A stretch of 64,000 nt of DNA from Undaria pinnatifida (lineage: Eukaryota > Sar > Phaeophyceae > Laminariales > Alariaceae), in the NCBI GenBank assembly GCA_012845835.1, contig JABAKD010000017.1:372001-436000 (forward strand), read 5' to 3'. Position numbers and translations under genes: made by a program. Of the stretch, positions 31,101-45,300 are shown piece by piece. Every line of letters begins with the position of its first letter. The first letter of the stretch is position 1. The notes under the pieces were generated by a model, which saw nothing but the letters and a program-made list of their open reading frames with translations, did no database searches and was not told the DNA's origin.

Positions 31101-32060
31101 AACGGTGAACACTTGGTAACCTTCTTGGGTTGCAGTGGTATTGTTGCTTCGTTTGCTATCCGCATTGCTATCCGACAACACGACAAGATGCATCCTGCGT
31201 GTCGATCACAAAAAATGTCGATGGAAAAAAAAACGAAGACTCCTGTACAGAGTACATGTACATGGATCGTGGAGCACGACGACGACGGCAGTCCCATGCA
31301 TCGAGTACAACAGTTGACATCATGCATCATTTACACCGGCATGGTAGACAAATAAGGCAGGGTATCCTGCATACCGCGTGCCAGGCTGTGATTCACCATG
31401 CATCATGTACCGGTATCGGCGTAACAGTGTATTTTGTCAGTATGTTAACATGTATCGTGCACCAGGTACAAATAACGTGTATCCCGAACCAGTCTGATCG
31501 TGGATGTGTGTGTAGACTATTACTTCACGCTTTCGACAGCGTACACTGTGGCGGTTGACGAATTTCCCAAACAGTGCTCCTACCGCATACTCAAGGTCAG
31601 GTTGGGTTATCCTGTCAGACGCGTGCTGCCGTAGAGGTAGCTCTTTTGGGCCACACATTTTCTCACTACTACCTGGTAAAGAAAAAAAAAATAGAAATAC
31701 TAACCAGCTCAACTGAGAAATCAACCCAACATATTCGGAAACCCCTTTAATTGTGTTTCCTACTCTCTTATATTATAGCCCATGGGAGTGGTCATCGAGC
31801 GGAGTCAATCAATGATGTTTTTTAACTTTCGAGTTTCGAATAAGTTAAAAACGCGTGCTACGATATACTACTAGGTATGCTAGCATCTTTGGGCTAAAAT
31901 ATTTTCTCCGCGACGGAGCTCCGCAACCTATTAATAACACCTCGGAAACGTCATTACCTTTGCATATACTTAGGGACAAGTTATTCATAGTATTACGCGT
32001 GCTAAGATGTAGTCTCAAGGTGCAGCACAGCACCACTTTTTTGTGTTTTTTTGTTAGGTT
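28146..32060. other. About 3.9 kb with no gene recognised
   Basis: I read both strands and found no exon chain or family domain. ORFs of 60-142 codons occur (for example 29631-30020 on + with overlapping ORFs on -, 31130-31558 on +) without recognisable motifs. Several TACCAGGTA words (28603, 30688, 31459, 31670) and AGACTAGACTA words are present. Confidence 0.5.
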
Positions 32061-32311
32061 CCTCGACTTGGGAACTTAAGATCTCCCCCAAAAAACTGAC
32101 TTGGAAAACAATAAACCTGCTTTATCGCGGATGAAAAATTCCATGGTCTAGGTACACGACGAGAATCACGCAATCACGCAAAACACGATGTACACGATGT
32201 ACTCTATATTTCAGACGACTTTGGGGTAAGGAGCCTCGCCATTCAGAAACCGTTACAGCAAAAAAGAGGTATACCATAGTCTATACTTCTGTCGTAGCAC
32301 GCGTCTTGGGG
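32061..32311 (+). repeat. R2 interspersed repeat
   Basis: Blocks in order: CCTCGACTTGGGAACTTAAG, AAAAAACTGACTTGG, CCATGGTCTAGGTACACGAC, TGGGGTAAGGAGCCTCGCCA, AAAAGAGGTATACC and TAGCACGCGTC. This is one of the longest R2 copies. Confidence 0.7.
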
Positions 32312-32455
32312 TAGTGTGTTATGCGCTCTCACCTTTTGTTCACTTGACAATTTCAGTGCCTGTATATATAGTCTATGTGGGTCTGTTGATCGGCTTGCAC
32401 TTTCACCTTACGCGAAGCAACCATACTCTACAGAGGTGTTTTGGCTGTGGTATAT

Positions 32456-33790
32456 GAGGTATAATATAAAAACGAAAATACACTCCAGCTGTGAGATCGA
32501 GGATTTTGTCGAAACCCATCTTTGCATGCTGTGTATGATACTCCGATCGCGCGTATTACGGGTTGTGTGTCCTCATTAAGGATATAGGTCGGCGACTCCC
32601 CTTGCAACTACAGTGTAGCTATCCGGGTCAACAGGGTGATGTTAGTCAGTCTGTGCGGGGAAACTATAAAACCCGTTTTTGAGGAGGACAAAATCTGACA
32701 GCTGTGGAAGGAAATGCATCAGTTTATCAAGTGAATCCTGTCAGTCGAATAACCGGTGAGGGGAGGGGGGAGTTTTGAAGGACGTGGGGGCCTGGGTCGA
32801 TCAAGAGGGAGGGGCGGGGAGGACGGGCGGGGCAGCTCAATCTGCGCGTGGAAACTATAAATTCTATCCTGTAAGTCGTACAACCAGTGGAGCGTTCGAG
32901 GGGGTGGGGGTGGGGGTGGGGGTGGGGGTGGGGGTGGGGGTGGGAAGGGGGGGGTGGGGGGGGGGGCAGAAAGGTATTTTTAACCAACATCTTTCGGTCG
33001 CGTAGATGTAGGGGTTTGCTATACGCGTGGTGCTAGGTCTAGGCGATGGTGCGGGTGGTGTGGAAGGAGGGGGTGTTGGGGGGGTGGGGGGGTGGGGGGG
33101 GTATGAATGAAAGCTACGTCATGCATGGCCAGAAAGATAATGACGTGATATCAGTTGCGTAGAAGTGTTTATTACTCTGGCCGATTTCGATTGTAAGTGG
33201 GGCGTTTGAACAAAAGGGCAGGAAAAAAAAAGGGGGGGGAGGGGGGGGGGGGGATGAATTGGAGGTACGATATGAATGGCTAGAAATATAATGAGGTGAT
33301 GTCAGCTAGCTGGTAGTGTTTACTACTCCCAGGCAGGCTTTGATTATAGGTGGGGCGCTTAAACAGGAGGGATCGGGGGTAAAAAGGGGGGGCGGGCGGG
33401 ACACTTCAATATGTGCGCGACACTTCAATATGTGCGCGGAAACTATAAATCCTTAAAGGGGAGAAATCTGACGGTAACCTTGTAGCAAGAAGACACCCCT
33501 TTATATCACCCGCCTGGTATTGTTTGTTATTCTAAAAGATTCGATGTTTGATGAACAGAAAAGTAATGAGGTGATATCAGCCGGCTGGTAGTGTTTACTC
33601 CTTTGGCAGATTTTGATTTTAGGTGGGGCGTTTGAACAAGAGGGATCGGGGGTGGGGGGGGTCGGACGGGACGCTTAAATACATGCGCGGAGACTATAAA
33701 TTCTTGAAGGGGACACATATGACGTTGTAGCAAGAAGACATCCCTTTATATCACCTGCCTGGTATTATTGTTTATTGTTCCAGAAGATTT
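32456..33790 (-). repeat. R1 repeat with internal tandem expansion
   Basis: The R1 terminus is at 32462-32520 (- orientation), followed by the usual blocks to about 32770 and G-rich runs. Beyond it the GAAATATAATGAGGTGAT unit repeats three times (about 33130, 33284, 33555), each with a GTGTTTACTAC block and a GGTGGGGCG block. The C/G-run ORFs are not genes. Confidence 0.75.
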
Positions 33791-33855
33791 GATGTTAAAT
33801 GTGGTATGTAGCGCAATCTTTAGGTGTGGTAAAGAACGTGTTAAAGCTTCATAAT

Positions 33856-34330
<475 letters not shown>

Positions 34331-34685
34331 ACATTGGAGTCGTTCTACGGTAGCCCCCCCAATTTTAAAATAACAAGAATCGCCGGTTTTGAAACCAATT
34401 CCCGGCCGTACCTCCTGAAATACGGTGCCCCTTGCCCCCCCCGACGTCATGGTTCGATGGTCGTTTGCAAACAAGAAAGTAGTTGAAGATTGTATTTTTC
34501 ATAGCATCCTTCCTCGTGTCGAGCAGCCATGAACCATGACCATGAAACGTTCGTTAAAGAAAATCACTGGTTGCGGGGGGGGGCTATCGTAGAATCAGTC
34601 ATTGATCGCAAGATAGAATATACAACCATGTAGTTACCATTGTTTTCTGACATCGCTAATTATATGAAAGGTATACATATTGCAA

Positions 34686-35275
34686 AATACAACAGGCGAG
34701 GTGATGTGGTCATGCAATGTCACCACCATTGAGCACGAGGGGGAGAAGTACACATCGTTAATGTTTGGAAAGGAGCGCTTGATGCGCCCGCACTCAGTCA
34801 CGTTACTCCGTCAGTCATACCTCGTTTGGCGTAGGTTGGGAGGCGATCATGCAGACGGTATGTACGAAATACCCTACGTAATAATAGGTTGGTAGTGTGG
34901 TCTACCGCAATTTCAACATATCTGCCTGTACCTCCTTTTCACATCATTATTGGCTCAAATGTACGATTTAACACCCATGATTTTCACCATACCGATGTGG
35001 GGCTCTGCGGTCGCCAATTCTAAGACAGATACATTTTACAAATACAGCAAGCGAGGTGACGTGGGCATGCGACGTCACCACTATATTGAACACGAGGGTG
35101 ACGTTACTTCGTTAGGCATATGCTATTACGTTTGGTAGAGGTTGTCAGGCGATCATGCAGACGGCAGGTAGGCACGAAATACCCTGCGTAATAGGTTGGT
35201 AGTGTGGTCTACCGCAGTGTTAACATATCTGTCTGTACTTCCTTTTCACATCATTTTCATCTAGTGTACGATTGT
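34686..35275 (+). repeat. 355-bp-period direct duplication, two diverged copies
   Basis: The copies start at 34686 and 35041. Shared blocks include GCGAGGTGA, GATCATGCAGACGG, GGTTGGTAGTGTGGTCTACC and TCCTTTTCACATCATT. The second copy has deletions in the middle. No coding frame is shared. Confidence 0.85.
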
Positions 35276-35366
35276 ATGAGGTATATGAGGTACATGAGGT
35301 ACATGGAGTATGTGAGGTATATGAGGTATATGATAGTGCTCCCTCACGCTACGACGCTCCCAGAAA
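35276..35366. repeat. 9-bp minisatellite
   Basis: Copies of GAGGTATAT/GAGGTACAT occupy about 35276-35332, next to the R3 tail. Confidence 0.8.
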
Positions 35367-35740
35367 TTGTTGTTGTTGTTGTTGTTGTTCTCACATTGAC
35401 TCGCATAATCAAGTCCGTGGTCACAGGACAGTCTCCAGCCACTCTGGAGCTGAGGAATACCCCAGAGAAATTAAAACACCAACAAACCAAAGGTGGTAGA
35501 CGCAAATATCACAGCCGGCGCAATTCATGCCTCCGCCAGAAACATAAAACTGAAATAGGGAGCCAGCCTACGATGTGCCAGGTCCATACTGGTGCATACG
35601 TCTCACCACTCGCGCCTGAAAAACCGACTATACCGCTTGCCACTCAGGAAAGACTACCGCGTATAGTCTATACTATTATACATGTAGTACCTACCACTAC
35701 GCATACACACGTCAGACTCAAGTCAACTGGAAAAAAAATC
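35367..35740 (-). mobile_element. R3 retroposon with (AAC)n tail, copy 2
   Basis: This has the same blocks and orientation as 23176-23545. The (TTG)n at 35369-35388 on the + strand is the tail. The 5' side ends in the pyrimidine-rich start. Confidence 0.65.
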
Positions 35741-36146
35741 AAAGTAAAGAATGGAAAGTAAGAGGAAGGAAAGGAAAGGAAAAGAAAAGAAAGCGAACAA
35801 GGAAATAATCATGTACCAGCTATACATTCGTGGTTTGAAGTATAATATAACCACGTGTTGCTTACCCAAGTGCTTGACCGGGTGAGAGAAACGCTCGCGC
35901 CCTAGTTTATGGTTGATCGTACGCATCGGAGACGAGTCGTGTGAGCACGCTAGGGACCAAATTATGCGAAATTTACGCTTGAAGGCCCACGTTTCAACCA
36001 GTTCGCGATCGTTTTCTACCGCACGAATCTTTGTACCTTCAGGTAGAGATCCAGCGCACGCAAACAGAGGACTATCTCGCAAGGCGCGTGACAGCAAACT
36101 GGCGAGCCATCATTAACAAAAGAAGACGCTATTCTATAGATCTACA

Positions 36147-36368
36147 ATGCAGCGTTCCTGGAGCCTGCTTGCGAGCTTCGTTGCTGGACGAGTTGCGGCG
36201 CACCCCCTCTGCTTCATCAACGACAAACCTACAGACCTGGAGCACCAGCTGTCGTTTTGTCCCCCCGCTCAAGATGGAGCTTGCTGCACCGACGAGGAAG
36301 AAGCCGTAGTGAAGAAGAAACTGGACGATCTAAACTTGAAGGGAGAATGTTACGAACGATACAAAGAG
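36147..36368 (+). CDS. Gene 2 exon 1: signal peptide and start of cysteine-rich domain
   Basis: The start ATG opens [20 protein letters not shown], with a short hydrophobic core and a V-A-A cleavage site. It then encodes [15 protein letters not shown] and GECYERYKE, the spaced cysteines of the folate-receptor-like family. The donor is GAG|GTGTGG in phase 0. No upstream exon was found; 5' UTR limits are unknown. Confidence 0.82.
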
Positions 36369-39300
36369 GTGTGGGCAAAGTCTCGATAGACGTTGACGGT
36401 ACTACATACTGCACCTTCACTTTTTCGGGGAGAAGTCAAGATGCCAATTCTGTCTTGTTTAAGCAGTAACCGGTCGGTGATGTATTCGTCGTACCGTTCG
36501 TCGCTTTTCTTTCCGTAGCCCCCAAAAATATCAAGGGCGACACTCGTGCTCAGCCATGAGCTTCTCTTAGCGATCGACTAAATTAGGGTGCTCGGCCACT
36601 CCACGAATAACATTGTGAATTTTACCATTACCGCTGAGGTAACAGGGAGCAACTGCTGTCACGAACGGTACAGAGAAATAATTGCTAAAGCAGTAGTCTA
36701 TACACTATGCAAAGTTCTCGATGGATATCGACGAGCAGTGGGAATGAATGCCGAACCCTCTGCGCGATGAAAACGAACGTACGCACTGGGGAGGAGAAGG
36801 GAAGACACTTGTGGCCGGCCACGGCTTGTCCAGAGGCTTGAAAGAAGAATCATGCAAACGATAACAATAAGTGTGCAGTTATTTTTAGAGGTAGGCCACA
36901 GCCCCCGGGCTAGCAGTAGCGCCGAGTTATAGTACACTCAGATGTTGCGTCGTAGAATATACCTAGAACCTCCACAAGCGTAACTGTTTCAGCCATTACG
37001 TTAGACAAGCGAACGGCATTGCGCTCAATATACTACCCAACCTCTCTCTGCCCCTGCGTGCGTCTCACGCACGTTACCACCCTTCAATCCTAAACACCAG
37101 CGGTGCCGTGGTTTTACACGGAAGATTCCGCATTAAAATCGCTAAACCGAGCGAATTACAAAAATGGTTAGGGGCACCAAAATCAGCGGAGATGTGACAA
37201 TGTTTAGGATGGGAAGCCAAACACTCGCCCCCCGGCCGGTGTGTATTATTAGGCGTGTGCCGCGCGAGGATAAGCGAAAAAGGTGGATCATGCGCTCTTT
37301 GTTCACCTGTCCTTCTCCCACTAATGCATTCTTTTTCAGATCCTCGTACAGCAGATTAGACTAGTCTATGTGGATAGGTTTATTTTTTTCTTGTTTTCTT
37401 TGGATTCTTCCTTTTTTTCTGAGAATGCCTAATATCACCAGTCATCCACGCTGAAGGTCACGACGTACGTAGATGCGCTTTGTGGCAATGTCGATGTACA
37501 ACAACGCCAGTACAGTGCTGTTTCATTTTGTAACTGCATTTGCTCGAACCCCGGCGTAGCTTATCTTTTGTTTCCGATACCTACAGCCCAGGGTCGATCC
37601 CCATTATGCAATGTCTCTTGTCCGATGTCAATTGTCCGATCCCTACTACCCTATGTTCGTGATATGATCTCGATTATATCCGGCCTGTACTGTTCGCAGG
37701 TCCTGTGTGGGGTTTGCCACTCGTACTCAGCCCATCTGTATGAGCGGCTCGGGGCCGAGCTCGGATACGATGGGATGAACATGAAACGCGAGTTTTGCGA
37801 GGAGTTGGTTGATGCGTGCGACACGCAGCCGAACTGCCCAACGTACGCAGACGGCGAGGGGTACTGCGATGTCCACTCCGGAACAGGTCACGACTACTTC
37901 TGGTCCTACCCGTACACTGAACGTGAGCCAGACGGATGTGTTTGATCGTGTGTGACAGTGTCCTGCGTTATCGTGCGTTATCGAGGGTTACCGCATGTCG
38001 TCGTGTGAACTACCGTATATTGCCGTGCTTTTTGGAAGGGTATCGTATGCTCTCGGGCGTTGTCGTGGGTTATCGCGTGTTATCGCCTGCCGCCGTGTGT
38101 TACCCTGTGGCATCGTATGTTATCGTGTCTTACCGTCTGTTATTGTGTGATGACCTGTGTCATCGTTCTTGTCGTGCATTATCTTGTGTTCTCACTCAGC
38201 CGAGATATTCGAGCCGGGACTTATCAAGTTGTTCCCAGCTCTAGACAGCGAGAACGACTTCCCAGAGAAAACGATCTGCCTGAAGCACAGCCCAGATGGT
38301 AGCATGTACTGGCTCGGGGGGCAATTGGGACACATCATGAAGGTGAGCTTTTTGTTCGTTTCGAGGGGGTTGATGGTTCCACCGGCACGATGCTGACGTG
38401 GGTCTATGAATTGTTACCGGCACAAAATATTACAAGTGCAATGTTCTTCTGTATGCCACAGTTATATCGAGTAACCCTTTCCAGCGCACAATGCGATATG
38501 ACGGCCTTTCATTCGGCGGAGGCACCTGTGGCTTGTGCTATACTGCCATTTCATTGCTTTCCCCGTGTTTTCTTCGTTTCGGAATTTCTTTTTGAGCGGT
38601 TGATGTTGAAGCTTACGCTGCATAATGAAGGACTGCCGAGCTGATCCCATTATAGAACGTGGGCTCGAAACTCCGAGAGGTCAATTGATCTGTTAGGAAC
38701 ACCCGTAGTGCATTTCCGTATGGCGGTGTCGTGACATCATGTGTCTCGTTAGTAGAGCTAACGAAGTGTTGAGCTCAGCAACTAACATACGCCGTGCTTT
38801 TACGGTTCTTCCTTGGACGTGCCTGCGCATTTGTGTACAGGTGAACTCGGACGACCCTGCATCCATATATACCGTTGTCAACATCGGAGGAGATGACGAG
38901 TTCTACTCTGCATACGAGGAGGCAAGTTCTACGTACGGTAGTATAGCCCCGTTTTCAATCATTCCCTTCACGGCAACTACATCAACATCCATCTGACATA
39001 GATGGATGGGAGAGTTTTCTCGGGTTGATGCTATGTCACCTCGCTTACCTTCACTTGTCTCGCTTTACCTTCCCATGCGTTTTTTTCCTCTCGTCCCCCT
39101 TTGCCTTGCCGTGCGTTTCTTACCTTATTTTACCTTACCTTACCTTACCTTCCCTTACCTTACCTTACGTCACGTTACCTTACGTTGCGTTACGTTACGT
39201 TACGTTACGTTACCTCAACTTGCCTTACCTTACCGTACGTTCTCTTAAGGACCGGTGCGTTGATATTATCGCGCCTTTCCTTGTTCCGGACCTTACCAAT

Positions 39301-42300
39301 TACCCAACACCTTACTCTACCTAACCTTGCCATGCGTTACCTCACCCCAACCTGCGTTCGTAATTTGTTACAGTATCTAACGTGACCTTGCGTTACCTTC
39401 CCTTGCACTACGTTGACCGTTTGTGGCATTTATATTACCATGCGTTCCATTACTTGATCGGCTCGATAGGGACTACTTGACTTCGCGTTCGGTCCCATGT
39501 TCGGCGTGCAAGACTACCCAGACAACTTCTATATTAGCTACAGCTGTCAGGGCAAAGGAGAGGTAAGCGAGGAAGTGGCGGTGAGTTAGTCGAAGCTACG
39601 TACATCTTACAACTCCGCGGGGAGCTGAGATACTAATCGCGTAGGCATAACACGCATACGAGTCGCAACGCTGCTTTAGAGTGAGCACCTTCTACGTTGG
39701 CCACAGCTGCCGGCTCCACGAAAGGCGAGGGAGGAATCCCCAGCAGGCACAAAATATGCGTCACACGGTTGCCATACGAGTCGACGACTACTCAGACAAC
39801 GGCTGGTTTAGATACAGCAGTGAACACCTCCTACGTTAGCTACATCGACAGACTCCACGAAGAGGTGAGCAAGCAGTCCAATATGTATAACACATGCGCC
39901 ACAAGGTTGCCCTACAAGTCGACGACTACTCAGACAATTGCTGCTCTAGTTACAGCTGGCAACTCCACAATAAGTGAGTTGAGCAGAGACAGCACAAGCA
40001 TACGCCACAAGTTTGCTGTACAGCAAACAACCTCTAGGTTACCCACACCTGCCAACTCCATAAATGAAAAAAATTCGCCAATAATACTCAATTGCCAACG
40101 ATGTACCAGCCATCTCCAACGAGACGAGTGAGTAAACGCGTCTCGCACACACGTTACAATTTTCTCGTAACGATTTCAGACCTTTTCATCCGTCGTTTCG
40201 CCCCATTGCCACCCTACCCTTGAGTAAACGAGGTGGACATATATGAGATGTTTGAGCGATTAGGGATGGTATAGCTAGGAGGTGCGCGCAGTTGGCCCAA
40301 ATACAACCACCATATCCTCCAACCGGTTTGCTTAAACCTTAAATATAAATTCCTATATTGTCGATGTCCCCTCCTTGCCTTCGCGATTCCAACTAAAGAA
40401 CGCTGCCGTGCCGCCAGAGGCCAGAAGGAACGGTGGCATGGTGGCACGATGCACCATATATATGGTGAATGCCCTCAAGAAAGTTAATGAAATGTAGATG
40501 TTCGACGCGTGTCTAATATGTACCAGGTATGTGTGGAAGGAGCCTTTGTTAGGGTTAGGGCTAGGGGCACTCTTTGGGTCAGGATTCAAGCCCGCCCCAT
40601 GTCCCGAGGAAAAATTGGAAACTAACCAGGTCCTCCTCTCACCAAGCCGAAATTATTCACGGTGCGCCCGTTGGGTTCGCTACGTCTTGCATCGGGTGGT
40701 GGCTTTCGTCCAGCCGAGCAGGCTGAAAACATTCTTTAGATGTGTGCACATTGTAGCTGACCCGCATGCCGCTGGCGGGTGTGCCATATTTCCTTCGAAT
40801 TGGCCCGGGAGCGTTGGTTGGCTGGCTGGTTGGACTTGACGGCGGTTATGGTGTAACATGGTTGATGGTAATAGCCCTGGGTGGGCAAGTAAGCCGACCA
40901 ACTGACGGTAGTCCTTTATCAGTAATTTGCACAAACCGAGCCAGAAACGTGTCTGTCCGACGATGCAAACACGCAGTACTCCCCAAATTATCGGACGTGA
41001 CTACTGTATTGCAGGTGCTGCAATGCCTAGTCCGTGTCTTAATACAGTCAGTACCCCCATTTAAGACCGCCCCGGGACAAGCTGAAATAACCACTCTTAA
41101 CTACACGTTGCCCTTATATCCGCAGTGGGAAATATATAGCTTTGAGTTCAGGCGGGACATGCCGATTTGGCAGCTCTTAAGTCCCGAACGCTCTTATTGT
41201 GGACGCTCGTAAATCTGGATGCCCACTGCGTTAGTTGCTCATATTAATATTCATTTTAGGCAGTATTGCAGTAGTACTGTCAGCCAACACAGAGCCGCAC
41301 GCCCACTCATCCCCACCTTACGCGTAAAACCCCTGGCAACTCTCTGCCTCCTCACCGCTAGGAAACTGAACGCACCGTTTCTTTGAGCCGACGAAGCTGT
41401 AATGATTTCCTTTGAAATTGCACCTGCCGCGGTTTCCTTCCCCTTCCCCCACATAACCCCTCTCAAACAACACCCCTTTACGGCGCAGGGTGTCGCGCGA
41501 AACCAGCTCTCGAACTTTGTATACACCTCCGGCGACAGCGAAGTACCTAGCACTTGAAAGTGCTTAAGCACAAATGGCTGAAATGTCATTCTTTGAATAA
41601 ATCCCTGCCCCCCCCTCCCCCCCCGCAGAAAGCCCCTCCCGCATAATCCCTATCCACGCGTAAATCCCTCGGACTGTTTCCCTCCCGACGGCACAGAAAA
41701 CCGCGCGGAACCGGCTGTCTAAGTTCGTCTACACCTCCGGTGACAGCGAAGCTACTCGTAAGTCGGAGGTGGTGCTGCTGACCAGCGCCCTGAAGTACAA
41801 CAGCATCCACTCGGCGGGGTTCTGCGGTTTCAAACCGTCGGCTTATGGGAATGTGAGGGGCGAAGGCATAAACTGCTATTCATAAGGGGGCGTAGATTAA
41901 TTAGTCGTCTGATTTGTTCGTCTGATTTTGGTCAGTATTCAGGTCGGCTTGCTTTTAATAAGATCTTCCTTATCATAATAGATTATTCGGTTCGAACTGG
42001 ATTCCCTTTGTATGCGGGTAGTTTGATTTGAAAACACGCTGGTCAGTGTCAGGTGGGAACGTCTCAACAGTAATATATAGTGTATTATTACTGTTGAAAC
42101 AGCTGCTTAATAGCCGTTGCTTAGTAATCATTGCGTGCTAGCCCTTACTTGAAAGTTCTTGCGTAGTGGCCCTTGCTAAATTCCCCCTGCATTATAGCCT
42201 TTGCATTATAGACCTTACTTAATAGCCATTTCTTTATCAAAGTTAGTCAATAGCCGATAGCCCTTCATACGATAGAAACAGCACGTTTGGTTTATCACTG

Positions 42301-45300
42301 AGACTGCGACTCCCCTACGAGTAACTTTACCGCGCTGGCATGGGATGATTGAGAGACAACCCCCCTAGGATCGAAACGCACATCCAACAGTTCTGTAAAC
42401 TCGCACACAGAGCGAGGAATATGAGAACCGTTTTTAGTCGCTTTTCCGTCATTGGATCACTTACCAACCCCGAAAACTATTCGCGAAACACCGGGGGTAT
42501 AGTTTCCTTACGAGTGGTAATGCCGCGTGTTCTTTGTTTCGCCCCCTGTGCAAATAAATACAAACCAGATCTTGTCTTTACATCGTTCGCTGCTCTTTCG
42601 CAGACGGAAACGGGATTTGACGCCAAGGTGTTGCACCACGAGCTGTTCTGGTCAACCGGCGACGGCGGACCCCAGACGGATCCGTACGAGGCTTCCCAAA
42701 CCGACACCAACCTCCATGGTTCGATGATACGCATCTTGGTACCGGCAGAGAAGTCGGACCAGAAGTACAAGAGTCCCACCGGAAATTTGAAAGGTAGATG
42801 ATTGTCCTGCGATTTTTATTCCTGGTACTTGGATGACGTTGTTATCTTTGGCTGACCGAAAAAATGCGGTTTCTGAGCCCACCAACCACGGCGAAGTGAC
42901 TTCTTACACAACGGCGAAGTATTTCCCGAAGGAAGGGTGGGGTGCAGTTCAACAGGAGTGGATTAAACTGGCCGACTGAGTTGTCGGCCACGTTAAATTA
43001 TCCTGCTCACAGCTACCGTCAGATATGATTGTCTGATTCCGTTGTTTGTGGCACGTGCGCTGCTCTTTCTTGCTGCGAAGTTTTCTCCCCGTCTTTCGTT
43101 CCACCCCCTACTCTGCGCCGTTTCTTCCCCGCCTTCGCACCCTCTCTCATCTCCCTTAAACGCTCTCTTTACCCTCTCGCTACTGCTATTCTTTCCTCTC
43201 TTGCTTCTCTGTCCTCTCTCGCACTCTAATGCACGCCAATATTGTTTGTTCTGCGGCTCGCCAGTTGATAAACTGCTCTATTCCTCTCCTAGACACTGAT
43301 TTTAGTGGTATTGATAGTGCAGGGAAAAAAAAAGAACTGCTCGACAACAACACCCATGACCTCGAGGTATTCAACCCGACTTATTGAAAACAAACAAACA
43401 AACGAGACCCCGACGATTTTGAGGTTGAGGAGCCCCACCCTTCTGAAACTGTTTGAACCAAAAATGTGTTATACCTTAATGCCCCTATCATCCCATCTCA
43501 TCTCATCTCATCTCATCATCTCATCGTATCGTCGTACGCGTCCTCTGCGCACACCCTCTCCCCTCTCGCGGTACATCATCTCTCCACTCTCTTGTTACAC
43601 CCTCTCCAGCTTTCCCTCTCTCGTTACGCCATCTCCACCCATACTGGTTACACCCTCGCTTCCCTCTCGCGATTCACCTATATACTTGTCTTCTAAATTC
43701 GTTCTATCTCCCTTCTCCCTTCTTCACCTTGTCTTCCCTTTCTCTCCCCTCTTTCCCGCCTTTCTCTCCTTCCTTCCTCTCTTCCACCCCTCTGCTCCTT
43801 CTTCCTTCTCTGTTCTCTGTTACCTCTCCCCACTACTTGATTGTTATACTTCTCTCTTCCTTGCCTCTTTTTCTTGATGATCCAGACGTGAAAGGTCATG
43901 AAAATGCAATGCCCGAGATCTGCGCCAACGGGTTGCGAAACCCGTTCAGGTGCAGTTTCGATCGAGTCGATGACACCTTGTGGTGCGGAGACGTGGGTCA
44001 CGCCCTGGTGGAAGAGATCGACATCGTTGAGTGAGTCATGTCCGGCATGCTGCCTGGTGCGGTAGACATGCATCATTTGCTTTTGAGGCTCGTAACCTGA
44101 GGGCTTGTGCTCGTTACCCTAAAGCTAAGATACACGGGGAGAAGTTTTGAAGCGGTCCCCGATGAACAGATGGGATGATTCAGTGGTCTAGTTGTAGAAG
44201 GAAACATCTTATCGATCATATAGGTCATATACATGATATTTATAATATATCTATAGATCATATAGACCATATAGATCATATATCGAATCTATGATATAGA
44301 TCACATATTTCATACAGATCATAGATAACATATATCATATATATCATATTCGTATAGGTCACATATATCACATAGATAATATAGATTGCCAAGTGGGATC
44401 TCATCTGTTTTTAAGCGAAGACCCTCAGGATAGTTCGGTGCACCCCTGCGGAACTCGACCCTAGTCAAAACCCTAGCCGCAGCTCATGCAGAACCGATCT
44501 TGTTACAGGTTTGACAAAAACTGCGGGTTATGCAGATGCTGTCGACCAGCTGGGCGAAAGCTAGCAGAAATGACGCAGGGTCCCTGGAAAGTGACATGTA
44601 TGATCTATGACACAGATCCTTTAAAAACGATCTGTGTGATCTATCCAGTGGTCTGTTCTGTGGGATGCTAACCCTAACAGTAGGCTATATATAGCCTGCT
44701 CTGTCCGTCATGTGTCACGTCTCACTGGAATCCTAACACTACCCCAAACACCCTAGCCCTGACCTGCACTTTCATCCTCATCCTAACGAACGGACTTGCA
44801 GATGCGGCAACCACTACTGTCATTGATCCTAACGCTACTAAACTCTAACCCTAACCCTGCCCCTGATCCTTACCTGGCTCCCAACTAACGGGGTTGCAGA
44901 TGTGACAATGACTATGCATGGGTAGTGTAACCATGGAGGAATCCTATCACCTTCCCTATCTCCAACTCTCAATGTAACCCTGACCCTAAGCGTGATCAAA
45001 CTAACTCAGTTTGCTACTTCGTATGATATAATGTACATGTGGCAATAGCCTCGGCTGGGCTCACCACCGAGGGATCGAAACGCTACCCCTGTCTCCAAAC
45101 CTATGTCTGGCCCTAACCCTAACCCTAACCCGCATGTGTGTCAACCACTACGACTGGTCTCGCCGCAAAGCTATACTAGAAATAGAACCATCCTAAACCA
45201 TTGCTACTACCGTGCCACCAAGGCATCCTTGCCGCACGATTCGTTTTCGAGGGCATCTTACTTGAGGAGCGCTATACCTTGCTCATAAACTGATGTGTAG

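Noticed and set aside
38930-38940. GTAGTA near 38938 as the donor of exon 4
   Set aside because: It would add residues between the EE and GLLDFAF blocks and shift the frame relative to exon 5; the GCAAGT site keeps both frame and motif.
40766-41212. 148-codon ORF in intron 5
   Set aside because: No recognisable domain; it lies between exons 5 and 6, which join in phase without it.
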